Source: Nostoc sp. PCC 7107 (lineage in GTDB: Bacteria > Cyanobacteriota > Cyanobacteriia > Cyanobacteriales > Nostocaceae). From it: a stretch of 64,000 nt of DNA. The position numbers were made by a program, and so were the translations under genes. Below are positions 55,054-63,921 of this stretch, piece after piece (position 1 is the first letter of the stretch; each line of letters starts with the position of its first letter). The notes beneath the pieces are model-generated. The model had not been told where the DNA came from. It did no database searches and worked only from the letters and a program-made list of their open reading frames with translations. The stretch spans positions 3,800,501-3,864,500 of the forward strand of contig NC_019676.1 in NCBI RefSeq assembly GCF_000316625.1, given 5' to 3'.

Positions 55054-55102
55054 TAACTCGAAAAATTCAGAAATTGACGACTGAAATCGTCTTAAAAGTG
55101 TA
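55054..55102 (+). repeat. ~46-bp repeat, copy D
   Basis: CTAACTCGAAAAATTCAGAA followed by the GACGA/TCGTC hairpin and TTAAAAGTG. Thirty bases before the ATG of the 222-residue gene. Confidence 0.75.
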
Positions 55103-55134
55103 GACAACAAATAAAATCTCAAAAGGAGAAAATT

Positions 55135-55803
55135 ATGTCACTTACCACAACCCAATCCTACATGGAAAGTACTTTAACTTTACAAACAGCCTTAACAGCA
55201 TCAAAAAAAACAGTAGACATTCAAATTGCTCCAGATGATCTCAATACTCTAAAAGGCTCGGATTATAAACTTTGCTTTGCCAAGAAAGTTGGGGATAATG
55301 ATTACAATGTTGTCTGGCAGTCTTTTACGGCATATCTTAGCAACAATAGTTTTTTATGGACTCCCCAGTACCAACTTTTCGGTAGCAATATCTTCCAAAG
55401 TAATATCGAAGTAAAAGTATCAACCAACACCATAAAAATTGGTCTCGGAGAGCAAAGTATTCTGAGTAAAGCAGGATTGCTCCAACCACCATCAACCGGG
55501 GGAGAACCCACAGGATTCACTTTAAAAAACGAGTTTGGAAATATCCATCCAGGGGTTAATCAAATGTCGTTTAACACTATTACTGGGAAAGAAGTAAGCA
55601 CACCAATCTATGTAGCTCAAAACCCAGTAGTTATTGGAGATACACTCCTGACACCCGTTGAGAAAGTACTAGTATGGTTCGAGCAGAATATTGAAACCAG
55701 TACTATGTTTAGCAACTCGAGATCTAAATCAGTAGAAATCGATTTAACTCAAGATAATTCCGCTACTCGATTGTATAAAAATGGGTCTTGGATCACCCCA
55801 TAA
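55135..55803 (+). CDS. soluble beta-rich protein of unknown function
   Basis: 222 residues with an excellent ribosome site (AAAAGGAG). No signal peptide or membrane helix; one cysteine. Conserved-looking strands: YKLCFAKKVGDNDYNVVWQSF, FLWTPQYQLFGSN, IKIGLGEQSIL, PVEKVLVWFEQNIETSTMF. I do not recognise the family; the sequence reads like a secreted-type beta-sandwich lectin or toxin without an export signal. Follows the intact precursor gene by 111 bases on the same strand. Confidence 0.6.
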   Translation: MSLTTTQSYMESTLTLQTALTASKKTVDIQIAPDDLNTLKGSDYKLCFAKKVGDNDYNVVWQSFTAYLSNNSFLWTPQYQLFGSNIFQSNIEVKVSTNTIKIGLGEQSILSKAGLLQPPSTGGEPTGFTLKNEFGNIHPGVNQMSFNTITGKEVSTPIYVAQNPVVIGDTLLTPVEKVLVWFEQNIETSTMFSNSRSKSVEIDLTQDNSATRLYKNGSWITP

Positions 55804-56228
55804 TCGGGACAATAGGATTACCTTAGTTTAATTTTTCAGGGTGTGTTACTTCGGTAGCTCATCCTTTCCTAATTTTAATCTCTAGTGCGATTTCAATAGT
55901 ATAATTAACTGCTCAAACAATTGTCTAAAGTGCGATCGCGCTTGTGGGATTAGGAGTTTCCATGTATCACGCTCGTTTTAAATTAGGTAGTGGTGCGATC
56001 GCGCTTATGGGATTAGCAGTGGTTCCCGTCCTCGCTGTCTTGATTATCAAGCGATCGCGGTAATGGGGTAATATTAATTGCGATGCCCTTGACAATCACT
56101 TCGTGCGATAGCGAAGCGCTGACTTGTCAGTTCGCATTTGTGGGGTTAGCAGTTTGCATACATCGCTGATTTTTTACTAGATAGCAAATAGTGCGATGCG
56201 CTTCCACTCAACCTACGCAAAATATAAA
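55804..56228. other. HIP1-rich intergenic region
   Basis: Between convergent genes. Several GCGATCGC/GCGATCGCG sites and partial repeats of TGGGATTAG; no gene, no clear terminator. Confidence 0.5.
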
Positions 56229-57107
56229 CTAGATATTTTCCCGATTTAACCAAACTTGTAAATCAGCCATACTGGTAAAATCAAGCAATGCTTCACTAAG
56301 ATTTTCTAACTGTTCCAAAGATAAAATTTCAACCTGTTGACGAATATCCTGTGGTAATTCCCCCACCCGTCGATTTAGTTGACGGAGAATGAGCGAGAAA
56401 GCCTCAACTTCTCGTCCCTGTTCTCGTCCTCGTTCTTCTCCTTCCTTTATTCCCTCTTCCTTAATTTCCCGATAAACCCTTGTTTCCTTAAGTGTAATTC
56501 CTAACATTTCCTCGACCTCCCGTTGACTTTTATCATCAAACTTGTACACCATTATCGTTGTGATTAACTCTATTATGGCGCGATTTCCGACTTGAGTTTC
56601 TTGTTTGCGATTCCTCGCCAACAAATACCTTGCTTCCTGTGTTGCTTGCTCATCCTCAAGGGTAGTTAATACCATCAGTGCTACCCACACAGGTAACTCA
56701 CGAATATCACCCAATTCATCCAAATATATGCGATTTACCTGTGGGCTGTTAAGTTGACTCAGATAAGGACGAATATCACTTTGTTCAAGATTACGGGATG
56801 GGTAAATTATTACTACCTGCAAATCACTAAATCTGTCTCGGTTACGATAGAAATATAACCAAGATTCTGCAAATACCCTTTCATAGAGTCTTTCATCCTT
56901 TTGAAACTGTACCTCACAGAAATAAACAACCCCAGGATTTTCGCTTTCTGGTGGTAAAAATACCCCATCAATCTCAAATTTTGGTTCTTTAACAGCTACC
57001 GAATCAAACCTGTATTTATCTGCATTTTCTGGTGGATTTGTCAATAGCTCAAACAGTAAAGTTGGGGATTGTTGAAATAGTTTATAAAAAATTGAATCTC
57101 GACGCAT
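56229..57107 (-). CDS. Rpn family nuclease (DUF2887)
   Basis: About 292 residues from the ATG at 57107. RRDSIFYKLFQQSPTLLFELL, FDSVAVKEPKFEIDGVFLPP and VVYFCEVQFQKDERLYERVFAESWLYFYRNR form the PD-(D/E)XK core of the Rpn/PDDEXK_2 family, with Asp of EIDGVF and E-x-Q of CEVQF. Acidic, charged C-terminus (EEGIKEGEERGREQGREVEAF). Homologues promote recombination and are very common in cyanobacterial accessory DNA. Confidence 0.88.
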   Translation of the reverse strand: MRRDSIFYKLFQQSPTLLFELLTNPPENADKYRFDSVAVKEPKFEIDGVFLPPESENPGVVYFCEVQFQKDERLYERVFAESWLYFYRNRDRFSDLQVVIIYPSRNLEQSDIRPYLSQLNSPQVNRIYLDELGDIRELPVWVALMVLTTLEDEQATQEARYLLARNRKQETQVGNRAIIELITTIMVYKFDDKSQREVEEMLGITLKETRVYREIKEEGIKEGEERGREQGREVEAFSLILRQLNRRVGELPQDIRQQVEILSLEQLENLSEALLDFTSMADLQVWLNRENI

Positions 57108-57197
57108 GAAAATTTTTACTTGAAAATTGCACCTGCTCAATTTTAAGCTTTAAGTGCTTCCAGCCAAGCCTAAAAATTAGCCATATCCTAGAATCAA

Positions 57198-58184
57198 TCA
57201 TCTCTGCAATCCCACTACATCCGACAAAATCACATCACACACGTTAGATAACCCAGGTAAACTATCCTCTCGATAAAGTTGTCGTATTGGTACTATATTT
57301 GCCAAACGTGCTAATAAAGCAAATTCACGCGATCGCATATCTCGCTCTAACTGCAATGATTGAGGATATCTGTGAGTAATTAGGTGCATTAAACCAATTT
57401 GAGGAATAATTGCTTCTATGCTGGGTGCAGTTAACGACTGCTGACGCTCTCCCAAAACATAAATCGCAGCTAGAGGTAAGGGTTGAGGATGGAAACGCCA
57501 CGCTGATAGATGATTTTGATTTAACTCCACAAAATGCTTATCAGTTTGGCTAAATACCCGCGATAACTCTGCTTCTGAACCGTAAAGTTCATTTACCGCT
57601 GATTTCCACAACCGCAGACGAGGATAACCAGGTTGAACCAGGAAACTATTGTCACAGTCAGCAAGAACGGCAATGTCATCAGCTAAAATCGGATAGCCTT
57701 GTTTTGCTAAGGCTGCGGCGGTAGTTGACTTACCTGCTCCTTTTGCACCTATAATTGCGATCGCGCAATCATCTACTTTAATAACGCTGCTGTGGAGACA
57801 GATTTTTCCTTGTAACCGTAAAGCAGTCCCAATAATGCAACCAATGAGAATCGCGGTTACTTCAGCCAGGGGTAAATTTACCCAGTTAATCCAGATTTGT
57901 TTACCATTGGGAGCAATTTCTACATCTAATTTTTCCTCAATACCACAAAGAGATAGACAATAGTAAATACCATCGGCTTTTTGTTGTGTGTACCAATCAG
58001 AGCGATGCTGTTTTTGTTCTATTTTTTCTTCATGAGAATGTGGGGATAATTCACCTTCTACTAAATTAATCTCTACATCTATCGTTGTAGTGGTTGAGGT
58101 GGGAATTAAGATTGGTAGCGGTCGGTTTGCGCGTAAGGTTAGACCATAGACCTGGTAGTATACTGCCTCAGTACATAGGTACAT
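57198..58184 (-). CDS. HprK-like serine kinase
   Basis: 328 residues. P-loop GAKGAGKS (146-153), LADDIAVL (167-174) where HPr kinases carry acidic metal ligands, and YPRLRLWKSAVNELYG. The N-terminal ~110 residues form a beta-rich domain (VYGLTLRANRPLPIL). This domain set is that of PqqD/HprK-type kinases found in lasso and other RiPP clusters, where they phosphorylate a core serine in paeninodin-type systems. On the opposite strand to the peptide genes. Confidence 0.85.
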   Translation of the reverse strand: MYLCTEAVYYQVYGLTLRANRPLPILIPTSTTTTIDVEINLVEGELSPHSHEEKIEQKQHRSDWYTQQKADGIYYCLSLCGIEEKLDVEIAPNGKQIWINWVNLPLAEVTAILIGCIIGTALRLQGKICLHSSVIKVDDCAIAIIGAKGAGKSTTAAALAKQGYPILADDIAVLADCDNSFLVQPGYPRLRLWKSAVNELYGSEAELSRVFSQTDKHFVELNQNHLSAWRFHPQPLPLAAIYVLGERQQSLTAPSIEAIIPQIGLMHLITHRYPQSLQLERDMRSREFALLARLANIVPIRQLYREDSLPGLSNVCDVILSDVVGLQR

Positions 58185-58724
58185 GTATATATTTCCTGAG
58201 TTTAATTCGGATGTACTAAATTTAGCGATTTAGCTTTGTTGTTTCTAACATCAAGTGCTTTTTGCGATCTTAAATGTAACTGATTGTATACAATTATCTT
58301 CTGTTTGGTAAATTTTGACTTATTGATTCATTTCAATTTTTAACAAATAAGCAAATATACTCTTACATAATCAATATATATTTACTTAGGTTCAGTAGAT
58401 ATACTGAAGCATCAAGCAAGTTGATAGCTTAAGCTAATCAATTGGAGGGGAATAAGTTTATTCCTTTTTTGACACTTACCCCAATCGCCAAAATCAATTT
58501 AGACAAATGCAACTGATTACGCTTAAAATCACCAAGATTTTAAGTGTAGAAAAATTTTTAAAGAATCAAAATTAATAACTTGGGTGATTGAAATAGAGGT
58601 TGAAATTTACTATCTTCGTTGATTTTTCTATACAAATCCCAAAATAGCGCTCTCGAAGATATCAGTAGGCGAGGAGGATGCTCGCCTCAGTGGCTGTATA
58701 AATCAAGGATAAAGGAGTATAAAT
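58185..58724. other. long divergent promoter region before the FAD oxidase
   Basis: About 540 bases with no gene. Holds the shared box at 58410-58425 and, just before the ribosome site, a hairpin AGGCGAG/CTCGCCT (58667-58687, loop 7) that sits in the presumed leader. Confidence 0.55.
58410..58425 (+). promoter_or_regulatory. shared 16-bp box, copy 2 (before the FAD oxidase gene)
   Basis: CATCAAGCAAGTTGAT, identical to 52561-52576. It lies about 300 bases before the FAD oxidase ATG and ~225 bases before the HprK start on the other strand. Confidence 0.5.
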
Positions 58725-60323
58725 ATGACAGACAACAACATTCTAGATGTGGCAGTTGTAGGAGGCGGAATATCAGGAGTATATTCTGCTTGGAGGCTGC
58801 TAACCGATGGGGGCAAAAAATCGGTTACGCTTTATGAAGCTGATAAGCATATTGGAGGTCGCCTTCTTTCTGTTAAGCCACCAGGTATCGATAATATGGT
58901 GGCTGAATTAGGAGGGATGCGTATTCTACCTGAATGTATTCAACCCTTAATTAACACACTCATCTCCAAATTAAATTTCCTAGCAAATAATTCAGACTCG
59001 GACATTACTCACATCGATTTGTACGATTTCCCGGTGAACGACTCACCTGCATCTGATAATATTGTTTTTACACGAGGAACGTCATTCCGTTGGTCAGATA
59101 TAAAAAACCCGCCTGATAACATTCCTTACAAATTGCCTGAAACAGAAAAGGGTAAATCACTCGGCGAAATTATCCTAGAGGCTATCAAGATAATTCTCAA
59201 CGACCCAGAAATTGATAAATGCTCTTCAGAGGAAGTTCGCACAAAGGTTCAAACCGCGACCTATGGTTCTCAAAATCTCCCTCTTCATCAGCAAGGATTT
59301 TGGGATATCTTAACGCAAGTTATAAGTTATGAAGCTTATAAATTTGAGCAGGATGCTGGCGGGTATTCCACAACTCTAAGTAATTGGAATGCTGCGGATG
59401 CTATTGCTTGGTTTCTGGCAGATTTCAGTCCTAAAGCAACTTACCGTGGTTTTGCCCAAGGTTATCGACAAGTTGTAGTGAACATGGCTAAGTTGTTTAC
59501 CAATGCTGGTGGTAACATTGTCTGCGACCAAAAATTAGCTAATTTCGACTGGGACGGTAATGTTTTTACGCTCAAATTTGCCAATGGCGATACTGTCAAA
59601 GCTAAAGCATTAATCCTTGCTATGCCCCGACGTTCGCTGGAACTTATCTCATGCGGAAATAAATATTTGAGCAAGGATGAAACTAGCAAGCTTATTAAGA
59701 GTGTAACACCGCAGCCAGCTTTCAAGATATTTTCTACTTATTCGACACCGTGGTGGCAAAAGTTAAATTTGAGCTTAGGACGGAGTGTTACCGATCTGCC
59801 CATTCGTCAAACTTATTATTGGGCTAATAGTCAGGGAAAACCAATTGAGGATGGACCTGCAATGCTTATGGCTAGTTATGACGATGGGAACAACCCTGAT
59901 TTCTGGAGTGGCTACCGCGATTGGGAAGGCGTAAATTTTAAATCGATGGGTTTAAGAACAAATGATTTGAAATGGAAGGACAAGACACCCGAATGGAGTG
60001 ATTACGAACCAAAGCAGGAACAAATGAAAGCTGAAATGACGCGGCAATTAGCTGAAATTCATGGAGTTTGTAAAGACAGCATTGAGCCAAACAGTGTTTG
60101 TTTTAAGAACTGGGCTGAAGATCCGTTTGGTGGTGGTTGGAACTTCTGGAATATTGGAGTTGAAAGTCAGAAGGTCATGAAGGAGATTATTAAGCCAGAT
60201 TTAAACGTACCACTTTATATTTGTGGAGATGCTTATTCCAATTGGCAAGGATGGGTGGAAGGTGCCTTAGAAACTGCAAATATGGTATTAGCGCTACCTG
60301 AGTTTAACGTGAAACCATTATAA
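58725..60323 (+). CDS. FAD-dependent amine oxidase
   Basis: 532 residues. N-terminal dinucleotide motif VAVVGGGISGVYSAWRLL, then LYEADKHIGGRLLSV and VAELGGMRI, and a C-terminal FAD motif YICGDAYSNWQGWVEGALETANMVL: the flavin amine oxidase / L-amino-acid oxidase fold. It would oxidise an amine or amino acid to imine and keto acid with H2O2. No signal peptide. AAAGGAG precedes the ATG. Followed after 54 bases by a ThDP enzyme, so a two-step path from amino acid to keto acid to decarboxylated or ligated product is plausible. Confidence 0.88.
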   Translation: MTDNNILDVAVVGGGISGVYSAWRLLTDGGKKSVTLYEADKHIGGRLLSVKPPGIDNMVAELGGMRILPECIQPLINTLISKLNFLANNSDSDITHIDLYDFPVNDSPASDNIVFTRGTSFRWSDIKNPPDNIPYKLPETEKGKSLGEIILEAIKIILNDPEIDKCSSEEVRTKVQTATYGSQNLPLHQQGFWDILTQVISYEAYKFEQDAGGYSTTLSNWNAADAIAWFLADFSPKATYRGFAQGYRQVVVNMAKLFTNAGGNIVCDQKLANFDWDGNVFTLKFANGDTVKAKALILAMPRRSLELISCGNKYLSKDETSKLIKSVTPQPAFKIFSTYSTPWWQKLNLSLGRSVTDLPIRQTYYWANSQGKPIEDGPAMLMASYDDGNNPDFWSGYRDWEGVNFKSMGLRTNDLKWKDKTPEWSDYEPKQEQMKAEMTRQLAEIHGVCKDSIEPNSVCFKNWAEDPFGGGWNFWNIGVESQKVMKEIIKPDLNVPLYICGDAYSNWQGWVEGALETANMVLALPEFNVKPL

Positions 60324-60377
60324 AAGATTTTCAATAACTGCATTTCTAGCTATTAAATACATAACACGACAAATAAG

Positions 60378-62291
60378 ATGACACAAAAGCAACAGCGTTG
60401 GACTCGCGACTACGTTTTTGATGTTCTACGCTCACTTGGCATTCACTATATCTTCGGTGTTCCAGGTACGAACGAGATTCCGATCATTGATGGTACATCC
60501 TATCCAGAAAATGAAGTCCAATACATTGAATGTTTACACGAGAACATTGCTATTGGTGCAGCAATGGGTTCTGCACGTATGACTGGCAAACCAGGGGTGT
60601 TGCTTGTTCATGTCACACCTGGTATTGCTCATAGTATCGGTAATCTCTTTAACGCATGGCGATCGCATGTCCCATTGGTCATCCTTTGTTGTCAGCAGCA
60701 AAATGAGCTAGTGACACAAGAGCCGCTCCTCGCTTCAAACCTTGTCGATTTGGCGCGGCAGTACACGAAATGGGCGCATGAGATACGGACACCGGAAGAA
60801 ATTCCCCTTGTTCTACAGCGTGCTTTTAAAGAGGCAATGGCACCACCAAATGGGCCAGTGTTTGTCGCTGTCCCTTGGGAGTTCATGATGCGTAGTATCA
60901 AAGCCGACGACCGTATCCAAGGTATCACGCAAATTTCGCCCCATTTCACTGGTGATCCATTGGCAATTGAGCAAGCGGCATCCATGCTTGCACAAGCGAA
61001 AAACCCAATTATCATCGCTGGTGATGCGGTTGGCTACTCAAATGCGTGGTCAGAACTGCAAGAACTTGCCGACCTGCTAGGCGCTCCAGTTCTGCTCCAA
61101 ACGTTCAGCAGCATGGCGAACTTCCCGAACGATGACTTCCACTGGCAAGGAGAACTCCCTGGTAGCCAAGCGGGGGTACAGGAAGTGTTTAAAGAGCATG
61201 ATGTCGCATTTCTCTGTGGTTTTGGAGTTCAAGCTCAAGTTACAGTTTTCAAACATTCTGATGGGCCTCTGATTCCTTCCACCGTTAAGCAGATTTATCT
61301 CACAAACAACACTTGGGATATTGGCAAAAACTATTATGGGGAGGCAGCAATTTTTGGTGATATCAAAGCAACACTCCCTCTCATCAACAACCTAGTTCGT
61401 CAAAATCGACCCGCCGAGGCAACAAGTAGGAACAAAAAACTGCTGTGCCTCGACACAGAGCGACGTAAACACTGGCAGCAATATCTGGAACAAGCATTGT
61501 TACAAGATGAAATCTGGGCTGTCGTCATTGCTCAGGCGCTTCGAGAGGCAATTCAGGAGCAAAAACTGGAGAAGAAATTTGTCTATGTGCATGAAGCTGT
61601 TTCCGATCCTGCGCCATTTCAGTATCTTCTCCCACTCGATACCCAAAGTTCGGCACCCATTAGCTATTACTGTGTAGCTGGCGGCTCACTGGGTTGGTCA
61701 ATGCCTGGTTCACTGGGAATTAAACTCGAAAGCCAAGGCTGGCAGGGTATTGAGACGCGCTTAGTTGTTAATGTTATCGGCGATGGCTCATCACTGTTTT
61801 ATCCCCAAACTTGGTGGACTGCGGCACATCGACAACTCGGCGTACTCTATATTATTACCAACAATCAAGAATATCATACACTCCAACTTGGGCTACAGCA
61901 GGTTATTGATGCGTATGGCTCGTCCGAGGGCTATGGCTGGAAGCCAAAGACTAACGACCCCGAATATCTGCGAATTGAGAAACCCCAACTCGACTTTGTT
62001 GCGCTTGCAAAAGCATTCGGTGGTCAAGAAGGTGAGATTGTGAAAAGTCCCCAAGATGTTGGAATTGCTGTGAGGCGCGGCATTGAGTATGTTTTATCGA
62101 CCCAACGGTCGTATATCCTCGATATGCGGACTGCTCAAGCCACGCCCACACCGCCATCCACCGATATAGAAACTTTCCAAGTCTCCGCTCGTTATCTGAC
62201 GCAACCGCCACTTAACTTTTTCCACTGCCACACAGCAAATGAAAAGACAGGTATTTTTGGCTCAGTAGCGAACGTTGCGATTATTCCTTAA
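60378..62291 (+). CDS. ThDP-dependent enzyme (benzoylformate decarboxylase/acetolactate synthase-like)
   Basis: 637 residues. N-terminal pyrimidine domain with IFGVPGTNEIP and the catalytic Glu55 in CLHENIAIGAA; central domain NPIIIAGDAVGYSNAW; C-terminal diphosphate site GDGSSLFYPQTWWTAAHRQLGVLYIITNN (~468-497). Closest in pattern to 2-keto-acid decarboxylases of the BFD group. Longer than usual by a C-terminal tail (FQVSARYLTQPPLNFFHCHTANEK). G+C is visibly higher than in its neighbours, a sign of separate origin. Confidence 0.88.
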   Translation: MTQKQQRWTRDYVFDVLRSLGIHYIFGVPGTNEIPIIDGTSYPENEVQYIECLHENIAIGAAMGSARMTGKPGVLLVHVTPGIAHSIGNLFNAWRSHVPLVILCCQQQNELVTQEPLLASNLVDLARQYTKWAHEIRTPEEIPLVLQRAFKEAMAPPNGPVFVAVPWEFMMRSIKADDRIQGITQISPHFTGDPLAIEQAASMLAQAKNPIIIAGDAVGYSNAWSELQELADLLGAPVLLQTFSSMANFPNDDFHWQGELPGSQAGVQEVFKEHDVAFLCGFGVQAQVTVFKHSDGPLIPSTVKQIYLTNNTWDIGKNYYGEAAIFGDIKATLPLINNLVRQNRPAEATSRNKKLLCLDTERRKHWQQYLEQALLQDEIWAVVIAQALREAIQEQKLEKKFVYVHEAVSDPAPFQYLLPLDTQSSAPISYYCVAGGSLGWSMPGSLGIKLESQGWQGIETRLVVNVIGDGSSLFYPQTWWTAAHRQLGVLYIITNNQEYHTLQLGLQQVIDAYGSSEGYGWKPKTNDPEYLRIEKPQLDFVALAKAFGGQEGEIVKSPQDVGIAVRRGIEYVLSTQRSYILDMRTAQATPTPPSTDIETFQVSARYLTQPPLNFFHCHTANEKTGIFGSVANVAIIP

Positions 62292-62404
62292 ACATTTTGA
62301 AGAAGTGGAGAGCGATGGCGTAAAAAGACGAATACGCCAATCGCACTTTACTTATCACGAAATCATTTACGACGGAATTATTTTATCAAATGGAGAAATT
62401 AACT

Positions 62405-62596
62405 ATGGCAGAATTACCAAAAAATATGAGTGAATCTCATGAAGAGAATCAACCTGAGAAGGAAGATAATCGTCTCCCTTATGAAAAGCCTAAATTACGC
62501 AAGCACGGCAAAGTCAATGATACTACTTTGTCAGTTCCTACACCAGGCACCAAGTTCGATACTCCTTTTGTTGGAATTCCTAGAGCTATATCTTAA
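62405..62596 (+). CDS. RiPP-like precursor peptide, copy 3, lasso-type leader
   Basis: 63 residues from the ATG at 62405, GGAG upstream. The extension MAELPKNMSESHEENQPEKED and the leader YEKPKLRKHGKVNDTT match copy 2 nearly residue for residue; the core is different (LSVPTPGTKFDTPFVGIPRAIS) but keeps VP and FDxPF. Leader conserved and core diverged is the expected pattern of RiPP precursors. Lies between the ThDP enzyme and the GH18 gene. Confidence 0.68.
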   Translation: MAELPKNMSESHEENQPEKEDNRLPYEKPKLRKHGKVNDTTLSVPTPGTKFDTPFVGIPRAIS

Positions 62597-62667
62597 CTAT
62601 AAGGTAGTAACTGGATTTTGTTTCGCTAAAAATTTGATTCAATCGTGAACTTAAAGAGGCTATCAAA

Positions 62668-63921
62668 ATGTACAAGACAATACAGACGGTTTTTGTCGGA
62701 GATGGGAATTATAACAACCTAATGAATAGCATAAAGGGTGGTCAACGACCATTTAAATATATGGACTACCTCTACGTCGCATTTGCAGATCTTAAACCTA
62801 ATTCTAACCCTCCACAAATCTACTTCAAATCTGAATACGAACAGAATGTTAGGGAGATTATTGCCGAAGCTAAAAAGCAAAATCCAAGCCTAATAGTGTT
62901 TGCACAAGTTAATTGGGCGAGTACTCTTGCCCCACTTGACACTGAAGCCAAAATTGAGGCATTCGCAAAGTCTATTCCGCCATTTTTGAAGCAGTATGGA
63001 CTTGTCGGCATAGATTTTGATTGGGAACAAGTACCCTTCGATATAAACCTAGCCTCTTATCTATTTACTCAAGTAAAAACACAGATTGGTAGTGAGGCAT
63101 ATCTTTCTATTTCAGCTGACAAGACAACATCTCTTAAGCCTTCTGTTGTAAACCAGTATGTAGACATAGTTAATGTGCAATCATACCAGCGATTATGGCT
63201 TGTTGATGAGTTCATTGACTTTGGAATTGACAAAAACAAAATCTACATTGGAATAGCAAGTGAAAATGATGACCCGAATGCCTTTTACCCTTCAGGAGGA
63301 GGTGTCTCAGATTATATTAATAAGTGCGTTGACACAGGCACAGCTGGTTTATATTTATGGCGTATAGATAATGATGATACGGATCATGCAATAAATGTAC
63401 CTCGGTATACAATAACTAAACAAATTTGGCAATTCACCAAAGGTACAATGGCAACCGAAATCGGTGGTGGCGTTTTTGAAGACACTAACATGAGACGTGA
63501 CGCTAAAGGTAATCCCCAGGCAGTACCACCAATCACGGAGATGATAGTTCGCTATGGAAATGTTGTAAACGCCATTCAGACTATTAACGGTGATTTGAAG
63601 TTGCCTCAGCATGGTGGTTATTCGGGTATTGCAGCACCTACCATCAAGCTGGACGAGGGCGACAACATTATCGAGGTTTCTGGCTATACAGGGACGTGGT
63701 TCGGATGGAATTGTGTGCTTCAACTGATGCTGACCACCAAGAATGGGAAGACCTATGGTCCTTACGGAAGCATGGCAGATGCGTCACAAAAAATACCTTT
63801 TAGCTTTAAGGCACTTACTGGGCAATCGATTGTGGCGTTCAAAGGTACTCTTATCAGTATACCACTGAAAGACGCTCCCGAAACCACTGTTATTGAGAGC
63901 CTGTCGGTATCTTTTGCTTAA
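62668..63921 (+). CDS. GH18 chitinase-like protein with jacalin-type lectin domain
   Basis: 417 residues. GH18 barrel (residues 1-265) with GLVGIDFDWEQ, the DxxDxDxE-type active site with the catalytic Glu, and YLWRIDND near the last strand. C-terminal domain (~285-417): MIVRYGNVVNAIQTING... HGGYSGIAAPTIKLDEGDNIIEVSGYTG... YGPYG, a jacalin-related lectin. No signal peptide is visible. Possibly acts on chitin or peptidoglycan-like glycans of other organisms; how it would leave the cell is not shown. AAGAGG before the ATG. Confidence 0.85.
   Translation: MYKTIQTVFVGDGNYNNLMNSIKGGQRPFKYMDYLYVAFADLKPNSNPPQIYFKSEYEQNVREIIAEAKKQNPSLIVFAQVNWASTLAPLDTEAKIEAFAKSIPPFLKQYGLVGIDFDWEQVPFDINLASYLFTQVKTQIGSEAYLSISADKTTSLKPSVVNQYVDIVNVQSYQRLWLVDEFIDFGIDKNKIYIGIASENDDPNAFYPSGGGVSDYINKCVDTGTAGLYLWRIDNDDTDHAINVPRYTITKQIWQFTKGTMATEIGGGVFEDTNMRRDAKGNPQAVPPITEMIVRYGNVVNAIQTINGDLKLPQHGGYSGIAAPTIKLDEGDNIIEVSGYTGTWFGWNCVLQLMLTTKNGKTYGPYGSMADASQKIPFSFKALTGQSIVAFKGTLISIPLKDAPETTVIESLSVSFA

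Noticed and set aside
52738-63921. Calling the locus a lasso-peptide cluster outright
   Set aside because: The leader, kinase and nucleotidyltransferase fit, but no AsnB-like cyclase, B1 or B2 protein is in the window and the core residues do not clearly allow a 7-9 residue ring.
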